Below are positions 1 through 9,192 of a DNA stretch of 45,770 nt, piece by piece (positions within the stretch are counted from its first letter, which is position 1; each line of letters begins with the position of its first letter). Under the pieces are notes generated by a model. It was not told the DNA's origin. It saw only the letters and a program-made list of their open reading frames with translations, and did no database searches. The stretch is from NCBI GenBank assembly GCA_020725115.1, contig DYFR01000002.1, positions 1 through 45,770 on the forward strand. The letters run 5' to 3'. This DNA is from Thiohalomonas denitrificans. Lineage in GTDB: Bacteria; Pseudomonadota; Gammaproteobacteria; Thiohalomonadales; Thiohalomonadaceae. The position numbers and the translations under genes are program-made.

Positions 1-197
1 TCAGAAGAGTAGGCGATTTTCGGGGAATTTTTCATGATTCCCGGCCGCCCCTCAATATCCGCGAGCGGCTGACCATGCGGGATTTTATGAGCCAGTTACG
101 TGAGAGCGGGGTGAATACAGGCGGTCCTGCGACATTATCGCTCAGTGACCGGCAGAGCTTCGCCAACCAGCTGGATCGGTTGCTGGCCCGGCGTTGA
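1..197 (+). CDS. 3' end of an unidentified gene
   Basis: An open frame runs from the window edge (codons in phase with base 3) to a TGA at 195-197, giving about 64 residues with no start inside the window. The visible tail is charged and helix-prone ([13 protein letters not shown], then [16 protein letters not shown]) with normal codon use for the region. I do not recognise the family. It is probably the C-terminus of a soluble protein. The next gene, a lipoprotein, runs convergently with only 25 bases between the stops. Confidence 0.45.
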   Translation, partial: RRVGDFRGIFHDSRPPLNIRERLTMRDFMSQLRESGVNTGGPATLSLSDRQSFANQLDRLLARR

Positions 198-222
198 ACG
201 GGGTGCGCGGGTACCACTCCTG

Positions 223-732
223 TTACTGGGTTGTCGCCGCTTTCAGACGAAAATAATCGCCGACGACGTGATCGATCTCTTCCAGAGTCAGATGACGCTC
301 ATAAGCGGCATTGCCAATCTTGCGGCAGACAAAGGCATGGGCCGCTGGTTCGCCGCCACCACTGAGGCGCCATTCGGTGCGAAACTCCGAGGAGTCCAAC
401 ATCAGGTAGGTTACATCCCACTGCACGGCAGTCAGGCGATATTCACGGGCCACCAGTTCCATATCGGCCACCGTTTTTTGCTTCAGTTCCAGCACGCAAT
501 GGGCACGGTAACGATTTACCCCGCCATGGCCGAAGAATCCGAATCCGTGATGTACCTGACCATCCTGCAGAAATACGCGCAGAGACCCCGCCTTAAAGGG
601 CAGGGAGCGCTCGAGTGACAGCAATGTGCCGGGCGAGACCTCATGGATATAGTGCGGCGTCTGACGCTCTGCGGTGCCGGCACAGCCGGTAAGCAGCAGG
701 ATCAGGATCAAAATCAGTAATCGTGCAGACAT
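223..732 (-). CDS. Predicted lipoprotein of unknown function
   Basis: 169 residues. The N-terminus is a classic lipoprotein signal: MSARLL, then a run of Leu/Ile and the lipobox LTGC at about residues 14-17, so the mature protein should be lipidated on that Cys and face the periplasm. The chosen start has a good ribosome site (GGAAGCAAGGAG) and the upstream in-frame codons have none. The mature part is a beta-rich domain with His/Gly-rich HHGFGFFGHGG and no catalytic motif that I recognise. It lies convergent to the partial gene at the window start and is transcribed away from the cyclic-nucleotide-binding protein. Confidence 0.65.
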   Translation of the reverse strand: MSARLLILILILLLTGCAGTAERQTPHYIHEVSPGTLLSLERSLPFKAGSLRVFLQDGQVHHGFGFFGHGGVNRYRAHCVLELKQKTVADMELVAREYRLTAVQWDVTYLMLDSSEFRTEWRLSGGGEPAAHAFVCRKIGNAAYERHLTLEEIDHVVGDYFRLKAATTQ

Positions 733-797
733 GAATGGCTCCTTGCTTCCTCTGGAAGTATAAACCCCGCCGTACCACATGGCCGGTTTGTATTTTA

Positions 798-813
798 CAT
801 AATATACATTATG
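798..813. promoter_or_regulatory. Short AT-rich inverted repeat
   Basis: CATAAT-ATAC-ATTATG is a perfect 6-bp inverted repeat with a 4-bp spacer. It lies about 65 bp upstream of the lipoprotein start, in the AT-rich divergent region. It could be an operator or an overlapping -10 region. There is no direct evidence for either role. Confidence 0.3.
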
Positions 814-986
814 CGTAATATGGGTTGTCACGAATCGGGTAGAAAATTACCTCTGAATACCGTATGCAAGCCCTGCTGCTACCACAGCGCAATAGCTGGC
901 CGATCTGCGTGCGCATGACGGCCATTACGTCCCCTCATGATTTATCTATATGAATCAGAAATGAATTTACGTTTAAATAGTGAGAG

Positions 987-1015
987 TTAGCATTGAACGT
1001 CAATTCCTCTATAAT
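987..1015 (+). promoter_or_regulatory. Sigma-70-like promoter for the cNMP/rhodanese gene
   Basis: TTAGCA at 987-992 and a perfect TATAAT at 1010-1015 are separated by 17 bp. This matches a vegetative promoter about 100 bp upstream of the ATG at 1117. The 285-bp stretch 833-1116 holds this promoter and the AT-rich inverted repeat; I see no gene in it. Confidence 0.5.
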
Positions 1016-1116
1016 GCCTGCCTCGCACCATAAAAACGTCCATGTCATGCATGGAGCGGCCTTGTCGAATGCCGACGTGCGACCAACCTAACCGCCCGGA
1101 AACCCTGTAGCGAGAT

Positions 1117-2175
1117 ATGGCTGAAACCAGACAACGGGTCGAATCTCAATATCTTCGGAATTATGTACCACTTTCCGAACTGACCCAGGACAATCTGCAG
1201 GAACTCTCGCGCAGCACCTTTGTGGAGCAGATTCCGGCTGGCCGTACGCTATTCAAGAAAGGTGATACGGATAACCGCTCCTACTACATCCTTGGCGGTG
1301 AAATCGAGCTGGATAGCGGCGAGGGTTCACCCAAGAGTGTGGCTGGGGCAACACCGGCTTCCCGTTTCCCTCTCGATCACCATCGCCCACGCCAGGCAAC
1401 CGCCAAGGCGCGCACAGATGTATTCTATTTTCAGATCGACAATAACCATCTCGATCTGCTGCTGACCTGGGGCCAGAATGCCGGTTACATGGTCACCGAG
1501 ATCGATAACTCTGAAGAGACCACAGACGACGGTGACTGGATGACGCACATGCTGCGTTCCAGCATTTTCCACCGCATCCCGGCATCGAACATTCAGATGG
1601 TATTCATGAAGATGGAGGCACAGCCGGTACGCGCCAGGGACGTGGTTATCCGTCAGGGAGACGAAGGCGACTACTACTATTACATCAAGCAGGGCCGTGC
1701 CGTGGTCACCCGCCTTACCAAGACCGGGCAAAACATCAAGCTGGCAGAGCTGGAGGCCGGCAGCAGCTTTGGCGAAGAGGCATTGATTTCGGAGACCAAG
1801 CGTAATGCCAGCATTACGATGCTGACCGATGGCGTGCTGATGCGGCTTGCCAAGGCGGATTTTGCCTCGCTCCTGAAAGAACCTGTACTGCAAAGCGTCG
1901 ATTACGAGCAAGCGCAAAAGCTTGTGGCATCCGGCGATGCGCTCTGGCTCGATGTGCGTCTGGAAAGTGAACACAAGAATTCTGCCTTGCCCGACAGCTT
2001 AAATGTGCCCCTGTACTTGCTGCGACTGAAGGCGCAGAGTCTTGACCGCAGCAAGAAATATATTATCTATTGCGATACCGGGCGGCGCAGTTCCTCGGCG
2101 GTTTATCTGCTGACGGAACGTGGTTTCGATGCTTATATGTTGAAGGGCGGTCTGATGGCCATCAAGCAGCAATGA
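1117..2175 (+). CDS. Double cyclic-nucleotide-binding domain protein with C-terminal rhodanese domain
   Basis: 352 residues with three domains. A first CRP-like beta-barrel (about 25-125) is degenerate. A second (about 150-255) keeps the phosphate-binding cassette, FGEEAL at 218-223 followed by KRNAS with Arg229, so it can plausibly bind cAMP or cGMP. A rhodanese domain (about 262-352) carries its active-site Cys319 in YCDTGRRS. There is no DNA-binding domain or membrane segment, so it is probably a cytosolic enzyme or sulfur carrier under cyclic-nucleotide control. The adenylate cyclase gene converges on it with a 10-bp gap, which suggests signal and receiver lie side by side. Persulfide chemistry by the rhodanese domain is inferred from the family, not shown. 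Confidence 0.88.
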   Translation: MAETRQRVESQYLRNYVPLSELTQDNLQELSRSTFVEQIPAGRTLFKKGDTDNRSYYILGGEIELDSGEGSPKSVAGATPASRFPLDHHRPRQATAKARTDVFYFQIDNNHLDLLLTWGQNAGYMVTEIDNSEETTDDGDWMTHMLRSSIFHRIPASNIQMVFMKMEAQPVRARDVVIRQGDEGDYYYYIKQGRAVVTRLTKTGQNIKLAELEAGSSFGEEALISETKRNASITMLTDGVLMRLAKADFASLLKEPVLQSVDYEQAQKLVASGDALWLDVRLESEHKNSALPDSLNVPLYLLRLKAQSLDRSKKYIIYCDTGRRSSSAVYLLTERGFDAYMLKGGLMAIKQQ

Positions 2176-2203
2176 CCGCAGTGATTCACTTCTCGCTGCG
2201 GTC
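2174..2203. terminator. Hairpin between convergent genes
   Basis: GACCGCAG at 2174-2181 pairs with CTGCGGTC at 2196-2203. The hairpin overlaps the 3' ends of both convergent genes, so it may act in both directions. There is no clear T-run. Confidence 0.3.
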
Positions 2204-4408
2204 GTAAACACCATCCCAGTCATGCGCTGGTGGCGTGTCGCGCAAGGCGGCAATGCGTTGCAAATACAGCTGGTACAGCATCCGTTCCGGACAGCCGCTC
2301 AGTAACTGGCGAAACAACCCCTCGGCATGATCCCACTGCTGAGTCCGATAGCATCTCAGCGCCTCTTCGTATAGCCGCAACTCCTCCAGCAGCGTGCTGT
2401 CCGCTTCGGCTGTGGAGCAGATGGGCTGAAACACGCGGACAGCCTGCGCCTTGCCCTTGACGCGGATCAGATCCAGCTCGCGGTAGACAAACGCCTCACC
2501 CGCCAGGCGATGGGTCTCCTCCCCTATCACCATTCCAACATGATAGTACTTGGTGGTGCCTTCCAGGCGTGAGCCGAGATTTACCGAATCTCCCAGCACG
2601 GTGTAGGAACGACGGTATTCCGAGCCCATGTCGCCGACATTCATGATGCCGCTATTGACGCCGATACCGATCTCAAGCACAGGAAAGCCTGCAGCCTGAA
2701 ATTCTGGTTTGAGGCGTTCTACCTCACGCAACATTGCCAGCGCTGCGGTAACGGCATGCACGGCATGCTGTTTGTCTTCCAGCGGCGCGCCCCAGAAGGC
2801 CATCACCATGTCACCGACGTATTTATCGATGGTGCCGCGGTGATCAAAGATGATGCGGGTCATCGGGGTAAAAAACCGATTCAACATCACCTTCAGGTCA
2901 TTGGCGGTCAATGCCTCGGAGATGCTTGTGAAGCTGCGGATATCGGCAAACAGGACGGTCATCTCGCGGCTCTCGCCCTCGAAGCCGTACTGGTCAGGAT
3001 TTTCACTCATCTCCTGTACCAGCTCCGGCGGTACGTACTGACCGAACATGCCCTGTAACTGACGCTTGCTGCGGAACTCGCCGAAAAAACCATATGCCAT
3101 GTTGAACATCGCCAGCAACAGCACCAGCAGAAACTGTGGCGCCAGCGCAAGGATCAGTCCTTCGCTGGCCCACATCCAGAAATTAAAGCTGATGGCTGCA
3201 CCCAGCACGGCCAAGGTGATGAAGACCAGCGGCAGCGGTGCCAAACGGGGAAACAGCAGGGCCAGGCTCATACCGATGAGCAGGGTGAGCAGAAAATCAG
3301 CGCCGGTGGCCCAGGCCGGCTCCATCGGAAAGCTGTTATCCAGAATGGAGGCAATGATATTGGCGTGTACCTCGACACCGGGATACACCGCCTGTATCGG
3401 CGTGGCGCGCAGATCAAACAATCCCTGTGCAGTGGTGCCGATAAGCACAATAGCGTTTTCCAGTTTGCCGCCGCTACCATTCCCTTGCAGCACATCGGTA
3501 GCGGAAATGTAGGGGTAGCTGCCCCACCGCCCGTGATAGGGGATGATGACGCGACCAGCACTGTCGGTGGGGATCGTGATGTTGCCGAAACGTATCGCTT
3601 CCAGAATCTCCTCGTTACCGACCATGGCGGATTGCAATCCCACATCTTCCACCATCATGAACAGCCGCGCCACTTCGAGGCCCAGTGAGGGATAGAGGCG
3701 TCCCTCATGACGTACCACGATGGGCGCCCGACGGATGATGCCGTCCGGATCAGGTTCCAGGGTAAAGAAGCCACCGAAGCGCGCGGCCTGCTGCAGTATC
3801 TCGATGTTACCGGTATAGCTGGTGACGCTGGGCATTGCCAGGCGTGTTACGGCTTCGGCAGGTTCGATGCTGAGCGGTTGCGGCAACGCACCCACTGCCT
3901 CGTCACCCCGGGTGTGGAAGATATAGCCAAGCACCACATCACGTCCATGCAGCTTTTCAGCAAAGGCGGCATTGTTGTCGAACAGCGGCAGGTAGTTGCG
4001 CAGGCCGCGCACCAGGGCATGCATCTCTCCCTCCGCTTCACTCAGGCGCTGCAACACGGTTTCGCCGCTATTGCGTTCCGGCTCGGCGAAAATGATGTCG
4101 AAACCGACCACCGCCGCTCCCTGCTCGTAAAGGTTGTCGATCAGTCTCCCCAACTTGTCGCGCGACCAGGGCCAGTGTCCCTCGATCTGCAAACTTTTTT
4201 CATCGATATCCACGATGACGATACGCGAATCAATAGAATGCTCGGGCAGCATCGTCGAGAGACGCAGGTCATATATGAGGGAGTCCAGGCGCTGCATCGT
4301 TTGCTGCATCAGCGGCATGTGACTGAACTGCAGCCACAGCATGGCAAACACCAATAGCAGCCCCGTGGCCGTGGGATAGAGTTTCTTGCGGAAGCTACCC
4401 TGGGCCAT
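2186..4408 (-). CDS. CHASE2-domain adenylate/guanylate cyclase
   Basis: 740 residues. Order: an N-terminal membrane anchor (about 12-30), a large extracytoplasmic CHASE2 sensor domain (about 35-350, with the typical IVIVDIDEKSL and WPWSRD start and the VLIGTTAQGLFDLRATPI segment), three closely spaced membrane helices (about 365-440), then a class III nucleotide cyclase domain (about 480-650). The cyclase core shows the metal-binding VLFADIRSFT and the FWGAPLEDKQHA and YTVLGDSVNLGSRLE segments. A short helical C-terminal tail follows. The product should be cAMP (substrate specificity not proven) made at the membrane in response to a periplasmic signal. It is the last gene of the tmk-holB-pilZ-tatD run, 15 bp after tatD, and converges with the cNMP-binding rhodanese gene. 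Confidence 0.92.
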   Translation of the reverse strand: MAQGSFRKKLYPTATGLLLVFAMLWLQFSHMPLMQQTMQRLDSLIYDLRLSTMLPEHSIDSRIVIVDIDEKSLQIEGHWPWSRDKLGRLIDNLYEQGAAVVGFDIIFAEPERNSGETVLQRLSEAEGEMHALVRGLRNYLPLFDNNAAFAEKLHGRDVVLGYIFHTRGDEAVGALPQPLSIEPAEAVTRLAMPSVTSYTGNIEILQQAARFGGFFTLEPDPDGIIRRAPIVVRHEGRLYPSLGLEVARLFMMVEDVGLQSAMVGNEEILEAIRFGNITIPTDSAGRVIIPYHGRWGSYPYISATDVLQGNGSGGKLENAIVLIGTTAQGLFDLRATPIQAVYPGVEVHANIIASILDNSFPMEPAWATGADFLLTLLIGMSLALLFPRLAPLPLVFITLAVLGAAISFNFWMWASEGLILALAPQFLLVLLLAMFNMAYGFFGEFRSKRQLQGMFGQYVPPELVQEMSENPDQYGFEGESREMTVLFADIRSFTSISEALTANDLKVMLNRFFTPMTRIIFDHRGTIDKYVGDMVMAFWGAPLEDKQHAVHAVTAALAMLREVERLKPEFQAAGFPVLEIGIGVNSGIMNVGDMGSEYRRSYTVLGDSVNLGSRLEGTTKYYHVGMVIGEETHRLAGEAFVYRELDLIRVKGKAQAVRVFQPICSTAEADSTLLEELRLYEEALRCYRTQQWDHAEGLFRQLLSGCPERMLYQLYLQRIAALRDTPPAHDWDGVYDRSEK

Positions 4409-4423
4409 GATGGCTGCGTTGTG

Positions 4424-5206
4424 CTAGGCGAGTTTGAACAGGCGGAAGAAATTGGCGCTGGTCAGCGCAGCGATGGCCTCTACCGTGGTGCCGCGCACAG
4501 TGGCAAGACGCTCGGCCACGTGGCGCACATAGGCCGGATAGTTTGGCTTGCCACGGTGCGGCATGGGTGCCAGATAAGGCGCATCGGTCTCGACCAGAAG
4601 ACGGTCGTCCGGCACCCGGGCCGCAACCTCGCGCACCTGCACGGCGTTGTTGAAGGTGATGATGCCGGAGAAGGAGATATGAAACCCCAGCTCCAGTGCC
4701 TGCTCCGCCGTATCCCAGTCATCGACAAAGCAGTGCATGATGCCGCCGACGGTATCGGCCCCCTCTTCCCGCAGGATGCGGATGGTGTCAGCCTGGGCAT
4801 CGCGGCTATGCACTATCAGTGGTTTGCCTGCTTGGCGTGCGGCGTGGATATGGCGGCGGAAGCGTTCGTGCTGCCAGCCCAGATCGCCCTCGCTGCGGAA
4901 ATAGTCGAGGCCGGTCTCACCGATACCAATGACCTTGGGCAAGTGTGCTGCGGCCACCAGCTCATCAAGTGACGGCTCATGACCATCATGGTCGTTGGGA
5001 TGTACGCCCACCGTGGCGTAGACATGCGCATGCTGTTGCGCCAGGGCAAGTACGGCGGGGAAATTCTCCCAGTTGATGCAAACGCATAATACATCGCTGA
5101 CGCCTTGTGCCTGTGCAGCTGCCAGCACGCCATCCATCCCGTCGGGATACGGCGCCAGGTCGAGGCGATCAAGATGACAGTGGGAATCGACGAGCGCTGT
5201 GGGCAT
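4424..5206 (-). CDS. TatD-family metal-dependent hydrolase
   Basis: 260 residues, the normal length for TatD/YcfH enzymes. Metal-binding motifs of the amidohydrolase-like barrel are present: DSHCHLDRLD at the N-terminus, GETGLDYF, a central PLIVHSRDA, GIMHCFVDD and LLVETDAPYLAP. The family acts as a 3'-5' DNA exonuclease or deoxyribonuclease in the cytosol. The gene follows holB and pilZ as in many Gammaproteobacteria, where the order tmk-holB-pilZ-tatD is common. That context supports ycfH-type identity, but the exact symbol is not certain. Confidence 0.92.
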   Translation of the reverse strand: MPTALVDSHCHLDRLDLAPYPDGMDGVLAAAQAQGVSDVLCVCINWENFPAVLALAQQHAHVYATVGVHPNDHDGHEPSLDELVAAAHLPKVIGIGETGLDYFRSEGDLGWQHERFRRHIHAARQAGKPLIVHSRDAQADTIRILREEGADTVGGIMHCFVDDWDTAEQALELGFHISFSGIITFNNAVQVREVAARVPDDRLLVETDAPYLAPMPHRGKPNYPAYVRHVAERLATVRGTTVEAIAALTSANFFRLFKLA

Positions 5207-5253
5207 AAAGACTGTATGGAAGGGAAAAGAGCCAACCGCCGTGGGCGGGAGTG

Positions 5254-5610
5254 CTACATGGTATGGGTTTGCCGATCCGATTTGAGGGCGCCGGCCAGAT
5301 AGGTTTCGATCTTGTTGCGCACGGTGCCGCCATCCTGCTCGCTGAACTGTACGCCGATACCGGCGGCGCGGTTGCCCTGAGCTCCCTTGGGCGTGATCCA
5401 GACAATCTTTCCGGCGACCGGCAGCTTTTCCTTTTCTTCCATCAAGGTGAGCAGCATGAATACCTCATCACCCAACGCATAATCCTTGTTGGTGGGGATA
5501 AACAGCCCGCCGTGCTTTATGAACGGCATGTAGGCGGCGTACAGCGCGCTCTTGTCCTTGATGGTCAGGGAGAGTATGCCCTGCTTAGCGATGGGTGCCT
5601 TCGGCTCCAT
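5254..5610 (-). CDS. pilZ: PilZ-domain protein, type IV pilus PilZ-like
   Basis: 118 residues forming a single PilZ beta-barrel. The position between holB and tatD and the length match the pilus-assembly PilZ of Pseudomonas and Xanthomonas. The sequence begins APIAKQGILSLTIKDKSAL and contains GGLFIPT, VAGKIVWITPKGAQG and AAGIGVQF. The c-di-GMP-binding RxxxR and D/NxSxxG motifs of canonical PilZ domains are not evident, which agrees with this subgroup being a protein-protein adaptor rather than a c-di-GMP receptor. The gene sits 7 bp after holB. Confidence 0.88.
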   Translation of the reverse strand: MEPKAPIAKQGILSLTIKDKSALYAAYMPFIKHGGLFIPTNKDYALGDEVFMLLTLMEEKEKLPVAGKIVWITPKGAQGNRAAGIGVQFSEQDGGTVRNKIETYLAGALKSDRQTHTM

Positions 5611-5617
5611 GATGACC

Positions 5618-6625
5618 TTATCTCGTGGTTGCGGCGCTACGCGCCTGTCGACTCCCGCCGCTCCATCCCAGCAGGATATCCTCCAGCAGCAGTTGTGTAT
5701 TGGGGTGGCCGCGCGCCAGACGCATGGCCTCCTGCAACCGCCCTTGCCGCTGAATCAGTTCGGCTAAGTCTACCCGCTCGGACAGGGCTTGCAAACGTTC
5801 ACGCAAATCAGGGTTGTCCAACCGGGCAGGTGAGGCGGTGACCTTGAGGCGTGCCATGTCTACATGCCAGCCATGCAGTGTGGCCAGTGTCTCCGGCAAC
5901 GACAGTGGCTGCCATTGCGCTGCCAGGGCGACCGGCTCCTGCCCCCCCTCCAGCAGCGCCGCAAAATCGGCGAACAGGCGTTCGCGTCGCTCCATGCCGC
6001 CCTCGGCTACCAGTGCCCGTGCCCGCAGTGGAGCACCGCCGCTGATGGCCAGGGCCAGCGCTGCCTGTTGTGCATCAGCGAGTTGCCCGCTCAACCAGGC
6101 ATGTGTCTCGGCACCGGATTGTGCGGCAAACGGCAGTTGCTGGCAGCGGCTGCGGATAGTCGGCAGCAATGCCGCCGGCCGGGCAGTGATCAGCAGCAGC
6201 AAGACTTCACGACCGGGTTCTTCCAGGGTCTTGAGCAGTGCGTTGGCGGCATTGGCATTCATGCGATCAGCGGGCTCGATGATCACTGCACGGGCACGTC
6301 CATACTGCGGCGTCAGCGCCTGCCAGACCAGCAGTTCACGAATCTGTCCGATGGTGATCTCCTTGCCCTCCTCTTCCGGCTGCAACAGACGAAAGTCTGG
6401 GTGGCTGCCGGCGGCAAGCAACTGACAACCACGACAGTTGCCACAGGGCAGCGCAGCGGCATCGGGCTGGTCACACAACAGTGAAGCGGCCAACAGAAGG
6501 GCAAAATCGAGCTTGCCGACACCGGCAGGGCCGGAAAACAGCAGGGCATGCGGCAGGCGGCCGCCGCTGATGCGTTGCTGCATCTCCTGCCACTGCACCT
6601 GGTGCCACGGGTAAGGTTGGAGCAT
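5618..6625 (-). CDS. holB: DNA polymerase III subunit delta'
   Basis: 335 residues. It is an AAA+ clamp-loader subunit with the altered P-loop SGPAGVGKLD, a four-Cys zinc module (Cys at LLCDQPD, then PCGNCRGCQ), and sensor-region motifs VIIEPADRMNANAANALLK and LEEPGREVLLLLITARP. The delta' subunit is the non-hydrolysing stator of the clamp loader. It starts 2 bp after the tmk stop, so the two genes are probably translated from one mRNA. Confidence 0.95.
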   Translation of the reverse strand: MLQPYPWHQVQWQEMQQRISGGRLPHALLFSGPAGVGKLDFALLLAASLLCDQPDAAALPCGNCRGCQLLAAGSHPDFRLLQPEEEGKEITIGQIRELLVWQALTPQYGRARAVIIEPADRMNANAANALLKTLEEPGREVLLLLITARPAALLPTIRSRCQQLPFAAQSGAETHAWLSGQLADAQQAALALAISGGAPLRARALVAEGGMERRERLFADFAALLEGGQEPVALAAQWQPLSLPETLATLHGWHVDMARLKVTASPARLDNPDLRERLQALSERVDLAELIQRQGRLQEAMRLARGHPNTQLLLEDILLGWSGGSRQARSAATTR

Positions 6626-6627
6626 CT

Positions 6628-7272
<645 letters not shown>

Positions 7273-7298
7273 CTAAATAGAAAAAGACAGGGAAAAAT

Positions 7299-7379
7299 CC
7301 GCAAATGAATGCGAATGCACGTCAATACATGTGTTCGTGGCCAAGCTACTCATGTGCGCGTATTTGCGTTCATTTGCGG
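7299..7379. repeat. Imperfect inverted repeat upstream of tmk
   Basis: CCGCAAATGAATGCGAAT at 7299-7316 pairs with ATTTGCGTTCATTTGCGG at 7362-7379, with two mismatches over 18 bp. The intervening 45 bp hold a shorter GCAC/GTGC pair. The element fills most of the 161-bp gap between tmk and the next gene. It looks like a dispersed intergenic hairpin element, not a promoter. Confidence 0.5.
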
Positions 7380-7418
7380 TCACCGAATTCATCGGCGCAT
7401 GTTAGCACGAAGCGGTGA

Positions 7419-7988
7419 TCAGGCGGCGGGAGCGGCCTCCCACTGTGTCAGCAGGTCGTTGAGACCTTTCTTCAGATTCTTCACCGCCTCCGGTGCCTCG
7501 ATATCCACCACCTGCTCGATGACCCATTTGTTGGCAGTACCGCCCATTACCTCGTCGATGCTCTGCCCCAGATAACGCAAGGCCTGATAGCTGGGTTGGC
7601 CGTCGGCAAAACCGAATTCGGCGTAGGCATCGAGGCGCTGGTTGATCTTGTCGACAAAGCCATCGCGGTACTCGCCCGGGCCGAAGTCCTCGGTCAGGTT
7701 GTCCACCATGGTGCGCACCAGATGCTGTGCCAGGGCCCCCACCAACTGTTGTCGTTGCACCTCCTCCATGCGCTCATGCACCAGCCGATCGGCCAGCTGC
7801 AACAGAAAGATGGCGAACTCGCCGACTACCGCCAGCAGCTGTGCCTGGGAGGCAAAATTGAACCCGGCCGCATACATCTTGTCGGCACGCTCCTGGGCCG
7901 CACGCCAGGTGATGAAGCCGAGTACGGAGGCCAGCTCCTCCAGCGACTTCGGTTTGTCCTTCTTGTGCCATTTGCTCTTGATACGCAC
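7419..7988 (-). CDS. Conserved-looking protein of unknown function
   Basis: 189 residues starting at GTG, chosen because AAGAGGAA lies just upstream and the frame begins with basic residues (RIKSKWHKKDKP). The protein is almost wholly alpha-helical, with WRAAQERADKMYAAGFNF, a long amphipathic stretch and an acidic middle. It has no signal peptide, no membrane helix and no Cys. I do not recognise a named domain. It is divergent from the 347-aa gene at 8103, with 114 bp between starts, and lies next to the dsr-associated unit. Confidence 0.7.
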   Translation of the reverse strand: MRIKSKWHKKDKPKSLEELASVLGFITWRAAQERADKMYAAGFNFASQAQLLAVVGEFAIFLLQLADRLVHERMEEVQRQQLVGALAQHLVRTMVDNLTEDFGPGEYRDGFVDKINQRLDAYAEFGFADGQPSYQALRYLGQSIDEVMGGTANKWVIEQVVDIEAPEAVKNLKKGLNDLLTQWEAAPAA

Positions 7989-8102
7989 GGGAATTCCTCT
8001 TCTTTGCAGTGTTGCAGTTGGCAGCAGCGGGCGACCGTGCTAGCTTTGGTATAGCAAAGCATTTTACTCAACTAATGATCCGGCACCAAGCACAGGTTCG
8101 AT

Positions 8103-9146
8103 ATGCGCCCCGATCTTCACACCCTCATCGCCCAGGTGCAACACAACTGCGACATCTCGGACGCACGACATGCCCGCAATTATTCACTGTGCATTTACCT
8201 GCTCAAGATGCGTGAATACTTTCGCTGGGAAATGGGGTACGGCTACAGCGAACGGTTGCCGGAAAAACGACTGGGCGACTGGCTGGTGGAGCGGGAACAG
8301 CGCTGGGGCGATCTGGAGGAGCTGGACTATCGCCCCATCGAACTGGACGCCACACACTATCCGCCGTTTGAGCCGGATATCATCAATGATCGGCTCCTCC
8401 CCGCCGGGCTGGTTTACAGCGGCGGTTACGGCGGGCTGTCGAAACCACATTTTTTTCTGGCCGAACTGCAACAGGTGGAGGAACGGCACGGCCGGCGCAT
8501 CATGGTTACCGGGCGGGAGTTTGCCCGTGACCTCACTGCACCACCCGCCATGATGCTGAATGGCGAGGTGTATATACGACGCGAATCGCTGCGCCGCATG
8601 CTGTGGGAGAAGATTGAGGAATGGCGCTGGCATCGGCACGACAATGCCATGGCCCGAGCCTGTGCCTTTTATCCGGTGGACGATGATCTGGAGCACGCCC
8701 TTGATGACATGACCGACATCGAGACCGAGGCAGTCATCCTGCACGAACTGGGCGAGGTAGAGGCCGGCATACGATTCGGTCCGGAGTGGGAGCGGATGTT
8801 GAACGCCCTGTGGCACACCCGGGCAGAGCTGGTGGCACGGGCGGTGCGCGATCATCTGGCCGACTGTCTGCTAACCCTGCCGGCACTGCTGCGGGAAGAG
8901 CGTGTCGCCTCGCTGCACTTCTACTTCGCCAACCTGAACGGCATGCGCCAGGCCCTGTTCCCTTCATTGCAGTCGGCCTATCGGCAGTGGCATGAGAACA
9001 ATGATTCCGGACAGTTGGTGGAATGCATCGAGCGCGGGCAGGAACACTGGCAGATGGCTGGCGAGCGTCTGCTCAAGGCCTATGACGGAAAGGATGATGA
9101 TGCCGCTGGGCGTCTGGATGCGCTGCTGGAGGAAATCAGCCTGTAA
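8103..9146 (+). CDS. Sfum_1244-family-like protein of unknown function
   Basis: 347 residues, cytosolic by sequence. It opens with a helical segment rich in aromatic residues (CDISDARHARNYSLCIYLLKMREYFRWE), has a Tyr/Gly stretch at LVYSGGYGGL, and contains acidic helices with an HELGEVEAG motif at about residues 216-224. It resembles what I recall as the Sfum_1244 family seen in sulfur-metabolising bacteria; that assignment is from memory. No catalytic motif is recognised. It converges with the DsrC-like gene, with a strong hairpin between them. The proximity to the dsr locus suggests, but does not prove, a link to sulfur metabolism. Confidence 0.7.
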   Translation: MRPDLHTLIAQVQHNCDISDARHARNYSLCIYLLKMREYFRWEMGYGYSERLPEKRLGDWLVEREQRWGDLEELDYRPIELDATHYPPFEPDIINDRLLPAGLVYSGGYGGLSKPHFFLAELQQVEERHGRRIMVTGREFARDLTAPPAMMLNGEVYIRRESLRRMLWEKIEEWRWHRHDNAMARACAFYPVDDDLEHALDDMTDIETEAVILHELGEVEAGIRFGPEWERMLNALWHTRAELVARAVRDHLADCLLTLPALLREERVASLHFYFANLNGMRQALFPSLQSAYRQWHENNDSGQLVECIERGQEHWQMAGERLLKAYDGKDDDAAGRLDALLEEISL

Positions 9147-9149
9147 ACG

Positions 9150-9175
9150 ACGACGCCCGCAGATGCGGGCGTCGT
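9150..9175. terminator. Perfect 12-bp hairpin between convergent genes
   Basis: ACGACGCCCGCA and TGCGGGCGTCGT form a perfect palindromic stem with a 2-base centre, 3 bp after the stop at 9144-9146 and 17 bp from the end of the opposing DsrC-like gene. No long T-run follows on either strand. It is probably a bidirectional transcription end or an mRNA-stabilising hairpin. Confidence 0.6.
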
Positions 9176-9192
9176 TGCGGCAGAGACTGCGA

